From: Pectobacterium sp. CFBP8739
GTDB taxonomy: Bacteria > Pseudomonadota > Gammaproteobacteria > Enterobacterales > Enterobacteriaceae
Assembly (NCBI RefSeq): GCF_013449375.1
Contig: NZ_JACDRR010000004.1
Coordinates: forward strand, 19,369-83,368
DNA: 64,000 nt
Direction: 5' to 3'
Both the position numbers and the translations under genes were made by a program. The notes under the pieces were generated by a model. That model was not told the origin of the DNA, ran no database searches, and was given only the letters and a program-made list of their open reading frames with translations. Positions 1-9,671 of this stretch are shown here, piece by piece. Position 1 is the first letter of the stretch, and every line of letters begins with the position of its first letter.

Positions 1-368
1 AAGACCGTCAACAGAGTAAATGCACCCAAAATACCGGCGTGTGCGGATGCCCTGTAGGCGTTATAGACATAAGGGAAAAGGCTATCAGGTTGATAATAGT
101 GGTGATACCAGATGAGATTGGTTAAACCGATAGCCAGCAGGATAAGTGGAATCAGTAACAATCGTTTAGCCGCTATTACGGTTCTTAGGTTTGTCGCCAC
201 ATAGAAAACAGAGAGAGAACCCGTGAGATAAAACAGCCACCCAGCAATAATGCTACTAAATGGCATAATGGCTAATGTGAGTAAACAGCCGGGGAAAACG
301 GTTTTAAGCGCGACAGTCGAGCTTATACTGGGCGTTTTGCCCAGTTCGTATCTTAATTCATTAAGCAT
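1..368 (-). CDS. waaL: O-antigen ligase family protein, N-terminal part (cut by window edge)
   Basis: The reading frame opens at an ATG (368) and runs off the left edge, giving about 122 residues. It begins MLNELRYELG and continues with strongly hydrophobic stretches (LLTLAIMPFSSIIAGWLF, LLLIPLILLAIGL) separated by short polar loops, as expected for the first membrane segments of the WaaL/RfaL family. That family joins O-antigen to the lipid A-core in the inner membrane, facing the periplasm. It follows waaC by 26 bp on the same strand, the usual enteric core order. An in-frame GTG at 380 is a possible earlier start; neither start has a clear ribosome binding site. The assignment rests on membrane pattern and neighbours, since the signature periplasmic loop lies outside the window. 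Confidence 0.7.
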   Translation of the reverse strand, partial: MLNELRYELGKTPSISSTVALKTVFPGCLLTLAIMPFSSIIAGWLFYLTGSLSVFYVATNLRTVIAAKRLLLIPLILLAIGLTNLIWYHHYYQPDSLFPYVYNAYRASAHAGILGAFTLLTV

Positions 369-394
369 GTATTTGTTCACTGTCGGGAGCGATG

Positions 395-1378
395 TCACTC
401 GTCTGATGCGGATAATTCTATCAGCTTCTCTAATTTCTGATGGACGTGACTAGCAGGAATTGTCTCCATTTTCTGGCTTTCAGACATTTCCACCACCTGA
501 TTCATTCCGTAGCCGCCAATTAGCCCTGGATCGGTTGGTCCGTACAAGGTGATATTCGGACGATCCAGTGCCGCCGTCAGGTGGCTAAGCCCGGTATCGA
601 CGGAAACGACGGCTTTGGCGCCTGCTAATACCTCGGCGACCTGTTGCAGCGTGAGGCGCGATAAGACCTCAACGTGCGGGAACCCTTCCGCCAGCCGTAA
701 GGCGCGCTGATGCTCATGTTCCGCGCCCCAAGGAAGCTTGATGCGTAAGCCGCTTGGCGCCAATAGGGCAATCAGTTCACGCCAGTGAGCTTCCGGCCAG
801 TGTTTTTCATCACGCGTTGTGGCGTGAAGAAACACTAGATAGCAGTTGGCGTCTGCGGGTGGCTGGGAGAGGAAACGCGAGGCAATCGCATAATCGCCGC
901 GCTCGGTGGGTTTCCGATAGTTCAGGCTGGCGGCAAACAGCTCTCGTACGCGCTCGACGGCATGCTGTTGACGGCTTATCGGGTGGCGATAGTTATAAAA
1001 CCAGCTTGCCAGCGGCTCACGCGCGCTCTTGCAATCCAGTCCGTGTTTCTTTCCGTTGGCGAGCCGCGTCACCAGCAGCGCGCTTTTAATCAGCCCTTGC
1101 GCATCAATGACGGCATCATAACGGTACTGGCGTAGCTGGCGTTTAAATTCGGCACGTTCCTGACGTATCGGGGCGCTGAACCAGCTTTTGCGCCAGCGGC
1201 GTATCGCTACTGGAATCACGCGGGAAACCGCTGGGTGCCAGCTGGGAATTTGCGCGAAACCTTCTTCAACCACCCAGTCGAATTGGATCCCAGGAATCAC
1301 CTGCATGGCGTCGGTCAAGGCGGGTAACGTATGCAGCACATCGCCCATTGACGATGTTTTGACGATCAACACTCTCAT
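395..1378 (-). CDS. waaC: Lipopolysaccharide heptosyltransferase I (WaaC/RfaC)
   Basis: Transfers the first L-glycero-D-manno-heptose from the ADP-sugar to Kdo of the inner core, on the cytoplasmic face of the inner membrane. The 327-residue protein has the family start MRVLIVKTSSMGDVLHTLPA and the C-terminal GT-B nucleotide-sugar region AKAVVSVDTGLSHLTAALDRPNITLYGPTDP (shown by VVSVDTGLSHL and LYGPTDP), typical of glycosyltransferase family 9. Length matches the enteric enzyme (about 320). Its ATG overlaps the waaF stop in an ATGA arrangement, so the two are probably translationally coupled in an hldD-waaF-waaC-waaL operon. Confidence 0.96.
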   Translation of the reverse strand: MRVLIVKTSSMGDVLHTLPALTDAMQVIPGIQFDWVVEEGFAQIPSWHPAVSRVIPVAIRRWRKSWFSAPIRQERAEFKRQLRQYRYDAVIDAQGLIKSALLVTRLANGKKHGLDCKSAREPLASWFYNYRHPISRQQHAVERVRELFAASLNYRKPTERGDYAIASRFLSQPPADANCYLVFLHATTRDEKHWPEAHWRELIALLAPSGLRIKLPWGAEHEHQRALRLAEGFPHVEVLSRLTLQQVAEVLAGAKAVVSVDTGLSHLTAALDRPNITLYGPTDPGLIGGYGMNQVVEMSESQKMETIPASHVHQKLEKLIELSASDE

Positions 1379-2460
1379 GCGCCAGCTCCCAGCAGCGGAC
1401 TTTCTCCGGAAAAAACGCTTTTTTCCTTAACAAGATACTTATCCAGTGCGTTGAGCACGCGTTCGGGCTGAATGTCGATCAAACTCTGGTGATACCCCTG
1501 TTCGGCATCCCCTTTGCGCACTCGGTGATAGCCGGTGATCAGCCGAATCACCTCGGCCTGATGGGACAACGGCGGGGTAAAATCGGGGCTGCTCGGGCCA
1601 TAAAGCGCGACAAGCGGACGATGAAGCGCTGCGGCAACGTGCATGAGCCCGGAGTCGTTGCTGACGACGGCGTGGCAGGCGGCGATCAACACCACTGCCT
1701 GTTCCAGCGAGGTTTTCCCCGCCAGACTGGCGCAATGCTGCCGTGCGTCTTCCGTTAATCCCTGAAGGATATCGTCACAGGCTGAACGGTCATTGGCGGA
1801 GCCGAACAGCGCGATCTGGTAGCCGCGCTCAATCAGGGTTTGCGCCAGCGCAGCATAGTGATAATGCGGCCACCGTTTGGCGGGGCCGAATTCGGCACCG
1901 GGGCAAAAGCCGATGATGGAGCGTGCATCGCTGAGGTCGAAGGCCTGCATCATGTCCGCCATTTCGGTCTGATTGACCTGTAACTGTGGCCACAGTAACG
2001 GCTGTGGTAAGTCTTCGGCACGACGAATACGGCGACGATCGTAGGCTAATGCGGCGTAACGCTGAACCATCAGCGGAAATGCGGCTTTATCCAGCACACG
2101 TAAGTCGTTCAGCAGCCCATAACGCATTTCGCCACGCCAGCCTGTGCGCTGCGGAATGTTGGCAAAGAACGGGACCAGCGCGGATTTAAAGGAGTTGGGC
2201 AGCACGTAAGCGCGATCGTAACCTGCATCGCGCAGCGATACGCCAAGGCGGCGACGTTCGCCCAGTGCCAGTGCGCCGTGACCGAGCGGCATGGCTAACG
2301 CCTGATTGACTTCCGGCATCCGTGCCAGCAGCGGACGGCACCAAGCCGGAGCCATCACGTCAATGACCGCTTCTGGGTGTTCAGCCTTCAGTGTGCGATA
2401 AAGGCTGTGCGACATCATCATATCGCCGACCCAGGAAGGGCCGATGACCAAAATTTTCAT
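1375..2460 (-). CDS. waaF: ADP-heptose:LPS heptosyltransferase II (WaaF/RfaF)
   Basis: Adds the second heptose to the inner core. The 361-residue GT9-family protein opens MKILVIGPSWVGDMMMSHSL, with the canonical PSWVGDMMMS motif, and carries FCPGAEFGPAKRWP and the nucleotide-sugar segment AVVSNDSGLMHVAAAL, which match WaaF closely. It lies 23 bp downstream of hldD and overlaps waaC by 4 bp. The last dozen residues (KSVFSGESPLLGAGA) extend a little beyond the usual E. coli length of about 348. Nothing appears broken. Confidence 0.96.
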   Translation of the reverse strand: MKILVIGPSWVGDMMMSHSLYRTLKAEHPEAVIDVMAPAWCRPLLARMPEVNQALAMPLGHGALALGERRRLGVSLRDAGYDRAYVLPNSFKSALVPFFANIPQRTGWRGEMRYGLLNDLRVLDKAAFPLMVQRYAALAYDRRRIRRAEDLPQPLLWPQLQVNQTEMADMMQAFDLSDARSIIGFCPGAEFGPAKRWPHYHYAALAQTLIERGYQIALFGSANDRSACDDILQGLTEDARQHCASLAGKTSLEQAVVLIAACHAVVSNDSGLMHVAAALHRPLVALYGPSSPDFTPPLSHQAEVIRLITGYHRVRKGDAEQGYHQSLIDIQPERVLNALDKYLVKEKSVFSGESPLLGAGA

Positions 2461-2483
2461 ACCGCTTATGAATCCTTATTTGA

Positions 2484-3416
2484 TTAAACGGTACGGTTCA
2501 GCCAGGCCATATATTCCGCCACGCCCTCGGCGACGGTTTTGAACGGCTTGTCATAACCTGCGGCACGCAAGTTGGTGAGGTCAGCCTGAGTGTAAGCCTG
2601 ATAGCGGCCTTTCAGCTTCTCGGGGAACTCGATGTATTCCACGCTGCCTTTCTTGTGGAAAGCAAGCGTCGCGTCGGCAACCGCCTGGAAAGATTCGGCG
2701 CGACCGGTACCGCAGTTGAAGATACCGGAAACACCGTTTTGCCAGAACCACAGGTTGACGGCCGCGACATCGCCGACGTAGACGAAGTCACGTTTGAAGT
2801 TTTCGCTACCGGAGAACAGCTTCGGATTTTCACCCTGATTAATCTGGTTGTTCAGATGAAACGCGACGCTTGCCATGCTGCCTTTGTGGCCTTCACGCGG
2901 TCCGTAGACGTTGAAATAACGGAAGCCGCAGATCTGCGATTCCGCTTCTGGAAGAATTTCACGCACATACTGATCGAACAGGAATTTGGAGTAGCCATAG
3001 ACGTTCAGCGGCTGCTCGTACTGACGTTCTTCGATGAAGTTATCGTTGCGACCGCCGTAGGTGGCGGCAGAAGAGGCATACAGGAACGGAATGTTGCGAT
3101 CGAGGCAGTAGTGCAACACGTCTTTGGAGTATTGATAGTTGTTATCCATCATGTACTTGCCATCCCACTCGGTGGTGGAAGAGCAGGCACCTTCATGGAA
3201 TATGGCATCAATATCGCCCAGATCGTCACCTGCAACGATGCTGGCGATGAAGTCTTCCTTATCCATGTAATCGGCGATGTCCAGATCGACCAGATTGACG
3301 AATTTGGTGCCGTCTTTCAGGTTATCGACCACCAGAATGTCCCGATAGCCGATGTCATTCAGAGATTTTACGATATTGCTGCCGATAAAACCGGCACCGC
3401 CAGTAACGATAATCAT
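2484..3416 (-). CDS. hldD: ADP-L-glycero-D-manno-heptose 6-epimerase (HldD/RfaD)
   Basis: Makes ADP-L-glycero-D-manno-heptose, the sugar donor used by WaaC and WaaF. It is a short-chain dehydrogenase/reductase-fold epimerase: [16 protein letters not shown] (NAD/NADP-binding GxxGxxG, residues 6-12), SSAATYGG and the catalytic YxxxK as YGYSK. I start at the ATG at 3416 (310 residues, the family length) because the MIIVTGG opening is invariant. An open frame reaches 15 codons further upstream, but it would add residues not found in homologues. First gene of the core operon, divergent from kbl. Confidence 0.96.
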   Translation of the reverse strand: MIIVTGGAGFIGSNIVKSLNDIGYRDILVVDNLKDGTKFVNLVDLDIADYMDKEDFIASIVAGDDLGDIDAIFHEGACSSTTEWDGKYMMDNNYQYSKDVLHYCLDRNIPFLYASSAATYGGRNDNFIEERQYEQPLNVYGYSKFLFDQYVREILPEAESQICGFRYFNVYGPREGHKGSMASVAFHLNNQINQGENPKLFSGSENFKRDFVYVGDVAAVNLWFWQNGVSGIFNCGTGRAESFQAVADATLAFHKKGSVEYIEFPEKLKGRYQAYTQADLTNLRAAGYDKPFKTVAEGVAEYMAWLNRTV

Positions 3417-3442
3417 GGGCGCGACCTTTGTTAATCTTGCTG

Positions 3443-3461
3443 GTGGGGCACCGCGCCCCAC
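3443..3461 (-). promoter_or_regulatory. GC-rich hairpin in the probable hldD leader
   Basis: A perfect 7-bp inverted repeat, GTGGGGC (3443-3449) and GCCCCAC (3455-3461), with a 5-nt loop sits 27-45 nt upstream of the hldD start. If transcription begins upstream of it, the mRNA leader would contain a stable stem just ahead of the ribosome binding region. It has no following T-run, so a terminator is unlikely. Whether it controls anything is unknown. Confidence 0.35.
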
Positions 3462-3658
3462 GCTATTTATGACCGCTATAATAGCATTTCATTTTACCGC
3501 AAGCAGCCAGAGCTTAATTTATCCCATGTTGCCCTCACGTTTTTAAGATGATTCAGGCCGTGACGAAGCCAGCATTTTCAGACTGTTTACCCCGCATTTC
3601 TGCCCACATCCGCTAGCTTAAAAACCATAAAGCGATCTTTTTATGGGAGAGTCACGCT

Positions 3659-4855
3659 ATGCCTGCCGCGTTTTATCAACAACTTACTACACAAATTATG
3701 GCAGCACGCACCGAAGGGGTGTTCAAAGAGGAGCGCATTATTACCTCTGCGCAGCAGGCTGAAATTGAGGTGATGGACAGCAACCGCCTGCTCAACTTCT
3801 GCGCCAATAATTATCTTGGTCTGGCGGACAGCCCTGAACTGATTGCCGCCGCCAAAGCCGGATTGGACAGCCACGGTTTCGGTATGGCCTCGGTGCGCTT
3901 CATCTGTGGCACGCAGGATATCCACAAGCAGCTGGAGCGTAAGCTCGCGGATTTTCTGGGAATGGATGACGCGATTCTCTATTCCTCCTGCTTCGATGCC
4001 AACGGCGGGCTGTTTGAAACGCTGATGGAAGCGGAAGATGCGATTATTTCCGATGCGCTCAATCATGCCTCAATCATCGACGGTATTCGGCTATCGAAGG
4101 CGCGACGCTACCGCTATGCCAATAACGATATGAATCAGTTGGAAGCGCAGTTGCAGCTGGCGAGAGCGGAAGGGGCAAGGCACATCATGATCGCCACTGA
4201 CGGCGTGTTTTCGATGGATGGCGTGATTGCCGATTTGCAGGGGATTTGCGATCTGGCGGATCGTTATGACGCGCTCGTGATGGTGGATGATTCCCATGCG
4301 GTGGGGTTTGTGGGCGAACAAGGGCGCGGAACGCCTGAACACTGCGGTGTGATGGAGCGTGTCGACATCATTACCGGGACGCTAGGCAAGGCGCTGGGGG
4401 GCGCATCGGGGGGATATACGGCGGGCAAACGTGAGGTGATCGACTGGCTGCGCCAGCGCTCTCGACCCTATCTGTTTTCCAACTCGCTTGCGCCTGCGAT
4501 TGTCACTGCATCGCTCAGCGTTCTCGATCTGCTGGAACAGAGTGGCGAACGGCGTGAGCGTCTCTGGGCAAATGCCCGTCTGTTCCGTGAAAAGATGACG
4601 GCCGCAGGGTTCACGCTAGCGGGAGCCGATCACGCCATTATTCCCGTCATGTTGGGTGAGGCGCAGCTGGCGCAGGATTTTGCGCGGGCGCTACAGCGGG
4701 AAGGCGTGTACGTCGCCGGCTTTTTCTATCCCGTTGTTCCCCTCGGTCAGTCGCGTATTCGTACCCAAATGTCGGCCGTCCATACGCCGCAGCAAATCCA
4801 ATTTGCCGTCGAGGCTTTTACCCGCGTGGGTAAACGTCTGGGTGTGATCAACTGA
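3659..4855 (+). CDS. kbl: 2-amino-3-ketobutyrate CoA ligase (glycine C-acetyltransferase)
   Basis: Pyridoxal-phosphate enzyme that splits 2-amino-3-oxobutyrate with CoA to glycine and acetyl-CoA, the second step of threonine breakdown. The 398 residues equal the E. coli length. Visible motifs are the [12 protein letters not shown] segment, DDSHAVGF and the PLP-lysine loop [13 protein letters not shown] of the alpha-oxoamine synthase family. A GGGAG ribosome site precedes the ATG. Followed after 10 bp by tdh, forming the kbl-tdh operon. Confidence 0.97.
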   Translation: MPAAFYQQLTTQIMAARTEGVFKEERIITSAQQAEIEVMDSNRLLNFCANNYLGLADSPELIAAAKAGLDSHGFGMASVRFICGTQDIHKQLERKLADFLGMDDAILYSSCFDANGGLFETLMEAEDAIISDALNHASIIDGIRLSKARRYRYANNDMNQLEAQLQLARAEGARHIMIATDGVFSMDGVIADLQGICDLADRYDALVMVDDSHAVGFVGEQGRGTPEHCGVMERVDIITGTLGKALGGASGGYTAGKREVIDWLRQRSRPYLFSNSLAPAIVTASLSVLDLLEQSGERRERLWANARLFREKMTAAGFTLAGADHAIIPVMLGEAQLAQDFARALQREGVYVAGFFYPVVPLGQSRIRTQMSAVHTPQQIQFAVEAFTRVGKRLGVIN

Positions 4856-4865
4856 GGAAACCGTC

Positions 4866-5897
4866 ATGAAAGCATTGGCAAAACTGCGACCAGAAGAAGG
4901 CATCTGGATGGTGGATTCCCCCATGCCGGAGCTCGGGCATAACGACATTATGATTAAAATCCGCAAAAGCGCGATCTGCGGAACGGATGTACATATCTAT
5001 AACTGGGACGAATGGTCGCAGAAGACGATTCCCGTTCCGATGGTCGTCGGGCATGAGTACGTTGGCGAAATTGTCGCTATCGGTCAGGAAGTTAACGGTT
5101 TTCATATTGGCGATCGGGTCTCTGGCGAAGGGCACATTACCTGCGGCTACTGTCGCAACTGCCGTGCCGGACGGCGTCATTTATGCCGTAATGCTATTGG
5201 CGTTGGGGTCAATCGTCCCGGTTCGTTCGCAGAATATCTGGTAATCCCTGCCTACAACGCGTTTCGCATTCCTGACAATATTTCTGATGAGCTAGCCGCC
5301 ATTTTCGATCCCTTCGGCAATGCGGTGCATACCGCGCTTTCCTTTGATTTAGTGGGGGAAGATGTCTTGATCGCCGGCGCAGGGCCGATAGGTATGATGG
5401 CAGCGGCGGTATGCCGCCACGTTGGTGCAAGGAATGTCGTGATTACCGATGTGAATGCGTACCGGCTGGAGCTGGCCAGTAAAATGGGGGCCACGCGCGC
5501 CGTCAATGTGGCAGAGGAAAAGCTGGCTGACGTCATGATAGAACTGGGCATGACGGAGGGATTTGATATCGGGCTGGAGATGTCGGGTGCACCGTCAGCC
5601 TTTCGTGCCATGTTGAAAGCGATGAATCACGGTGGCCGCATCGCCATGCTGGGTATTCCGCACGAACCGATGTCGATTGACTGGGGAGAGGTGATTTTTA
5701 AGGGGCTGTTTATCAAAGGTATCTATGGACGGGAAATGTTCGAAACCTGGTACAAAATGTCGGCGCTGATTCAGTCTGGACTGGATTTGTCACCGATTAT
5801 CACCCACCGCTTTCACATTGATGAATTTCAGAAAGGGTTCGATGCCATGCGCTCGGGTCAGTCGGGCAAGGTGATTCTCAATTGGGATGAGACATAA
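4866..5897 (+). CDS. tdh: L-threonine 3-dehydrogenase
   Basis: Oxidises L-threonine to 2-amino-3-oxobutyrate with NAD, feeding Kbl. It is a zinc-containing medium-chain dehydrogenase of 343 residues. The catalytic zinc ligands lie in the segment [13 protein letters not shown] and GHEYVGE; the structural zinc is bound by the four-Cys cluster [15 protein letters not shown]. The Rossmann motif is [12 protein letters not shown]. Length and all ligands agree with the E. coli enzyme. Second gene of the kbl-tdh operon; convergent with yibQ, 51 bp away. Confidence 0.97.
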   Translation: MKALAKLRPEEGIWMVDSPMPELGHNDIMIKIRKSAICGTDVHIYNWDEWSQKTIPVPMVVGHEYVGEIVAIGQEVNGFHIGDRVSGEGHITCGYCRNCRAGRRHLCRNAIGVGVNRPGSFAEYLVIPAYNAFRIPDNISDELAAIFDPFGNAVHTALSFDLVGEDVLIAGAGPIGMMAAAVCRHVGARNVVITDVNAYRLELASKMGATRAVNVAEEKLADVMIELGMTEGFDIGLEMSGAPSAFRAMLKAMNHGGRIAMLGIPHEPMSIDWGEVIFKGLFIKGIYGREMFETWYKMSALIQSGLDLSPIITHRFHIDEFQKGFDAMRSGQSGKVILNWDET

Positions 5898-5948
5898 CCC
5901 TGCCGCAACGAATTTGTGCGATGGCAAAAGGGAAACGTACGCCAGGTG

Positions 5949-6896
5949 TTACGGCTGAACGTGCGTTTCGGTGTCGGCTGGAACCACCCAGGTCTGCCAG
6001 CGGTGCTTGATAAACATCACTGGGGCGCTTTCCCGAATGCTGCTGCTCACCAGCCTGAAGAACACATCACTCTTCAGTGGTTCCGGCGGCTGTTTGACCC
6101 GACACTGCGGGATGCCGCGGAACGGATTACGCGGTTTAACCGGCTGTTGCGGCTGAGGTTCGTACTGTCGCGCCGGTTCATTCAGTAACTGGCTGGGGCG
6201 GACTAAGACAATATCGGCATCCAGCGTGGGCAGCATCTGCTGCAAAACGCGGATGGTTGAAGGATGTGGATGCCCGATAGCGATGGCGGAACCGCTGCGG
6301 CGGGCAATTTGCACCGCGCGGGTAAACTGCTTACGAATCTCGGCTTCGTTTTGCGAATCATCCAGAAAGACTTTGCGTTTGATGACGTTGACGCCCGTTC
6401 CCGCCGCAGCCTGACTGGATTGGCTGCTACCAATGGTCATGCTATCAAGGAAGTAAAGCTGATAGGCGCTTAGCGCCTGCATGACTTTTTGCATGCCGGG
6501 CAGGCTGGCGGTCATCGCGCTGCCCATATGGTTGTTCAACCCCACGGCGTAAGGCACGTTATTGACCGACTGGCGAATAATGCGCTGGATTTCATCACTG
6601 CTCATGTCCGGGCGTAACGTGTCACGCTCCAGCGGCTGCTTGCTCATCGGTGCCATTGGCAGATGGATCAAGACTTCTCGCCCTTGCTGGTGGGCTTTGG
6701 TCGCCATTTCACGGGCGTACGGCGCATTGGGCAATACCGCAACGGAAATCGCCGTTGGCATTGCCAGAATCTGGTTCTCATTGTGCGGACGATAGCCGAA
6801 ATCATCGATGACGATGGACAGTTTCCCAGCCAGCGCTAAAGGAGACAACGCGAGCAGACCCAATGCCAGTAACGGTGTTTTAGTTAAATATGACAA
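5949..6896 (-). CDS. yibQ: Periplasmic divergent polysaccharide deacetylase family protein (YibQ)
   Basis: Exported protein of the divergent polysaccharide deacetylase family (carbohydrate esterase fold). The segments KLSIVIDDFGYRPHNE, VLIHLPMAP, NNHMGS and AIGHPHP are the family's conserved blocks. Its biological substrate is not established. I prefer the TTG at 6896, because an AGGAAG ribosome site overlaps the envC stop six bases ahead of it. This gives 315 residues with a clean signal peptide (LLALGLLALSPLALA) near residue 24. A TTG at 6914, overlapping envC, is the alternative. Second gene of the envC-yibQ pair. Confidence 0.88.
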   Translation of the reverse strand: MSYLTKTPLLALGLLALSPLALAGKLSIVIDDFGYRPHNENQILAMPTAISVAVLPNAPYAREMATKAHQQGREVLIHLPMAPMSKQPLERDTLRPDMSSDEIQRIIRQSVNNVPYAVGLNNHMGSAMTASLPGMQKVMQALSAYQLYFLDSMTIGSSQSSQAAAGTGVNVIKRKVFLDDSQNEAEIRKQFTRAVQIARRSGSAIAIGHPHPSTIRVLQQMLPTLDADIVLVRPSQLLNEPARQYEPQPQQPVKPRNPFRGIPQCRVKQPPEPLKSDVFFRLVSSSIRESAPVMFIKHRWQTWVVPADTETHVQP

Positions 6897-6898
6897 GA

Positions 6899-8200
6899 CT
6901 ATCTTCCTAGCCAAGGTTGTGGATTGACCGCCTGACCCTGACGACGGATTTCAAAATACAGCCCAGGCTTGCTCTGCCCGCCGCTGGTGCCAACCAGCGC
7001 AATAGGTTGACCGGCTTTGACCTGAGCGCCAACGGAGACCAACGCGCTTTGGTTATAACCGTACAGGCTCATATCGCCTTTACCATGCTGAACGACAACG
7101 ACCAACCCATAGCCCTGTAGCCAGTCAGCCATTAGTACGGTCCCATCGGCAATGGCTTTCACCTCTGTACCTTCCGGCGCGGCAATCACCAGCCCTTTCC
7201 AGCGTAGTTCACCCTGTAGCGGTTCGCCGAAACGATGTTCGATGCGGCCGTTGACTGGCCAGATAGCCTGACCTGAAGGTCGCCCTAAACCGCCAGTTCG
7301 CGCCATAAGTGAGCGTTCACCTTCCGTAGGTTTGTAGCTGCTGCCGCTGCGTTTGGCCTGTTCTTCCTTCGCACGAACTTTGGCGGCCTCACGCGCTTCT
7401 CGTTCGGCGCGGGCTTTCGCTTCTCGCTCGGCGCGAGCGATCTGGTCGCGCAGCCGGGTTTCATTCTGGCGCAGCTCCGTCAACTGCTGCTGATCTTTTT
7501 CCAACGAACTTTCCAGCGTCGACAGCGTTTTTTTCCGATCGGACTGCGCCTGCTCCAGCGTCTGCTGTTGCTGCTGTTGGTCACTCAGCAGCGTTTTTTG
7601 CTGCGTCTGCTTTTGTTCCAACTGACGTTTTTGGTCAGCCAGTTCCACGCGGGTTTGCTGCAATTCGTGGATGGATTTCTGGCGAGCTTCATTCAGGTAG
7701 CCGAAGTAGGCGAGGATGCGTTCGTTGCGCTGGCTTTCCTCTCCGCTCAGCATTAATTGCAGCGCGCTGTGCTGGCCTTGCCGGAAGGCGGCGTCAAGCT
7801 GACGGGAGAGCAGCGTTTGTTGCTTATCCTGCTGAGATTGCAGCTTGGCGATAGACGCGCTGAGGCTGGTTAATTCTTTATTTAGCGTGGACAGCGTATT
7901 GCGCGTTTCATGCAGTTGACGACTGGCCTGAGAGATAGACTGCTCCTGCTTTTTCAACTGTTGGACTAACGCACTGCGCTGCTTTTGTTGCTCTTGAACG
8001 CTTTTTTCTTTTGCGGCGATATCTTGTTGCAGGGTCTTGAGCTGCGCCTGATTATCTTCCGCCTGGCTGAGCGCGGGCAACAGCAAAACGCCAACGCAGA
8101 GCGCGCTGACGCAGCGGGTGAGCAGCCTTTGCAATGCGGATAAATGGCGATCGGCGCTACATGCCACTCGACTCTGTACAAATAACGCGTTTTTACTCAT
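6899..8200 (-). CDS. envC: Murein hydrolase activator EnvC
   Basis: Periplasmic protein that activates the AmiA and AmiB amidases at the division septum. The 433 residues comprise a long N-terminal signal region (hydrophobic core CVSALCVGVLLLPALSQA, about residues 31-48), a long coiled coil rich in Gln, Lys and Glu (about 50-290), and a C-terminal LytM/M23-type domain (WRWKG-like ELRWKGLVIAAPEGTEVKAIADG, ending QAVNPQPWLGR). In EnvC this domain lacks a complete set of zinc ligands and activates rather than cuts; the present copy matches that form. In E. coli gpmM precedes envC; here it does not. Confidence 0.95.
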   Translation of the reverse strand: MSKNALFVQSRVACSADRHLSALQRLLTRCVSALCVGVLLLPALSQAEDNQAQLKTLQQDIAAKEKSVQEQQKQRSALVQQLKKQEQSISQASRQLHETRNTLSTLNKELTSLSASIAKLQSQQDKQQTLLSRQLDAAFRQGQHSALQLMLSGEESQRNERILAYFGYLNEARQKSIHELQQTRVELADQKRQLEQKQTQQKTLLSDQQQQQQTLEQAQSDRKKTLSTLESSLEKDQQQLTELRQNETRLRDQIARAEREAKARAEREAREAAKVRAKEEQAKRSGSSYKPTEGERSLMARTGGLGRPSGQAIWPVNGRIEHRFGEPLQGELRWKGLVIAAPEGTEVKAIADGTVLMADWLQGYGLVVVVQHGKGDMSLYGYNQSALVSVGAQVKAGQPIALVGTSGGQSKPGLYFEIRRQGQAVNPQPWLGR

Positions 8201-8564
8201 AGCGGTGAATTATTCCACGATGAACAGCGGCTTACCAGTGGTCTCTTGTCTGATTTCTATTTCCAGACGTGACAAGCATGGCACAAAGACGGGCATCTAT
8301 GCGCATCAATAATGGATAAATGGAAAGCTCTGCGCATAAAATGAAGGAATGGCATTATTGGGTATGCCAGTTTCTGTGGCCTGCTCTCTCTGGCTGGCGT
8401 CGGTGTTGGGATGGCGTTAAATCGCTATCCTGGAAATTTTTGGGTATCGCGCCGCAGATTCGATACGCTATGTTGGCTTACTGGCTGTAATTGCCGTATC
8501 GCGCAGGTATACTCAGGAACCTTATATTTTTGTTGATTAACTGATCCGGGAGTCGTTACACCCC
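8201..8564. other. Intergenic region envC-yibN, where E. coli has gpmM
   Basis: These 364 bases separate divergent envC and yibN. Apart from the small Trp-rich frame (8341-8490), I see only a -10-like TATACT at 8508-8513, about 50 bases before yibN, with a poor -35. No trace of the roughly 1.5-kb gpmM phosphoglycerate mutase gene found here in E. coli is present in any frame. Confidence 0.6.
8341..8490 (+). CDS. Possible 49-residue Trp-rich small protein
   Basis: A short open frame, ATG to TAA, that encodes a 49-residue peptide with seven tryptophans and basic clusters (starts MKEWHYWVCQFLWPALSGW, ends YAMLAYWL). It fills much of the gap between envC and yibN. A GGAAAG stretch lies about 13 bases upstream, weak and rather distant. 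I recognise no family. The amphipathic, Trp/Arg-rich composition would suit a small membrane-associated peptide. It may equally be a chance frame in the yibN promoter region. Confidence 0.3.
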   Translation: MKEWHYWVCQFLWPALSGWRRCWDGVKSLSWKFLGIAPQIRYAMLAYWL

Positions 8565-8996
8565 ATGCAAGAGATTATGCCATTCATTAGCAAGAACCCT
8601 ATTTTGAGCATTTCCTGGGTTGCACTGTTGGTTGCGGTTATCGTGCTTACTGTGAAGAGTAAACTGTCGAACGTAAAAGAAGTGGTTCGCGGTGAAGCGA
8701 TCCGCCTGATTAATAAAGAAGATGCTGTCGTCGTCGATATCCGTAACCGTGATGACTATCGCCGTGGCCATATTGCCAGCGCATTTAACCTGTTGCCGAA
8801 CGACATTAAGAACGGCAGTGTAGGTGAACTTGAAAAACATAAGTCGCAGCCGATTATCGTGGTTTGCGCCAATGGCCTCTCTTCACGTGAAGCGGCCGAA
8901 AATTTGTTCAAAGCGGGCTTTGAGCGTGTGCAGATACTGAAAGACGGCCTGGCTGGCTGGAGTGGTGAGAATCTGCCTTTAGTCCGCGGCAAGTAA
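8565..8996 (+). CDS. yibN: Membrane-anchored rhodanese-like protein YibN
   Basis: 143 residues: one N-terminal membrane segment (about residues 9-27, [19 protein letters not shown]) followed by a rhodanese domain with [20 protein letters not shown] and the active-site loop [16 protein letters not shown], where the Cys of CANGLS is the expected sulfur acceptor. Rhodaneses move sulfane sulfur; the substrate of YibN is not established. In E. coli the next gene is grxC; here secB follows directly after about 200 bp without it. Confidence 0.93.
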   Translation: MQEIMPFISKNPILSISWVALLVAVIVLTVKSKLSNVKEVVRGEAIRLINKEDAVVVDIRNRDDYRRGHIASAFNLLPNDIKNGSVGELEKHKSQPIIVVCANGLSSREAAENLFKAGFERVQILKDGLAGWSGENLPLVRGK

Positions 8997-9200
8997 CACG
9001 GTTTGTGGTAAAACTATCCTCGTCGTGCCGTGTGTGATCAGTCATCGTTGTGATAAGTCATACGCAGCGAAAATGGCAACGATTTGGCAGGATAATCGAC
9101 AGGCTGATTGCAGTACGATAATGACTGAACTGTGCTGACGTCCGCCTATTTATGACGACGGAAGACGTCAAAAAAATCTAACAAAAGGGTATTACTTAAC

Positions 9201-9671
9201 ATGTCTGAACAAAACAACACAGAAATGGCTTTCCAGATCCAGCGTATTTACACCAAAGATATCTCTTTTGAAGCGCCAAATGCGCCTCAGGTGTTCCAGC
9301 AGGAATGGCAGCCGGAAGTAAAACTGGATCTGGATACGGCCTCGAGCCAACTGGCTGATGACATCTATGAAGTTGTTCTGCGCGTGACTGTAACGGCTTC
9401 TCTGGGTGAAGAAACTGCGTTTCTGTGTGAAGTTCAGCAAGGCGGTATCTTTACCGTTGGCGGCATTGAAGGAACTCAACTGGCGCACTGCCTGGGCGCA
9501 TACTGCCCGAACATTCTGTTCCCTTACGCGCGCGAGTGCATCACCAGCCTGGTTTCTCGCGGTACCTTCCCGCAACTGAACCTGGCACCAGTTAACTTTG
9601 ATGCGCTGTTCATGAACTACCTGCAGCAGCAGACCGAAGGTGAAGGCGCTGCGCAGCATCAGGATGCTTGA
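9201..9671 (+). CDS. secB: Protein-export chaperone SecB
   Basis: Cytoplasmic homotetrameric chaperone that keeps preproteins unfolded and delivers them to SecA. The 156-residue sequence is nearly that of E. coli SecB (155), including [27 protein letters not shown] and [19 protein letters not shown]. The end is acidic and flexible as usual. Its stop overlaps the gpsA start (TGATG), so the two are probably translationally coupled. Confidence 0.97.
   Translation: MSEQNNTEMAFQIQRIYTKDISFEAPNAPQVFQQEWQPEVKLDLDTASSQLADDIYEVVLRVTVTASLGEETAFLCEVQQGGIFTVGGIEGTQLAHCLGAYCPNILFPYARECITSLVSRGTFPQLNLAPVNFDALFMNYLQQQTEGEGAAQHQDA

Noticed and set aside
2655..3434. 259-codon plus-strand frame opposite hldD
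   Set aside because: Complement of a conserved gene, no family features, no ribosome site.
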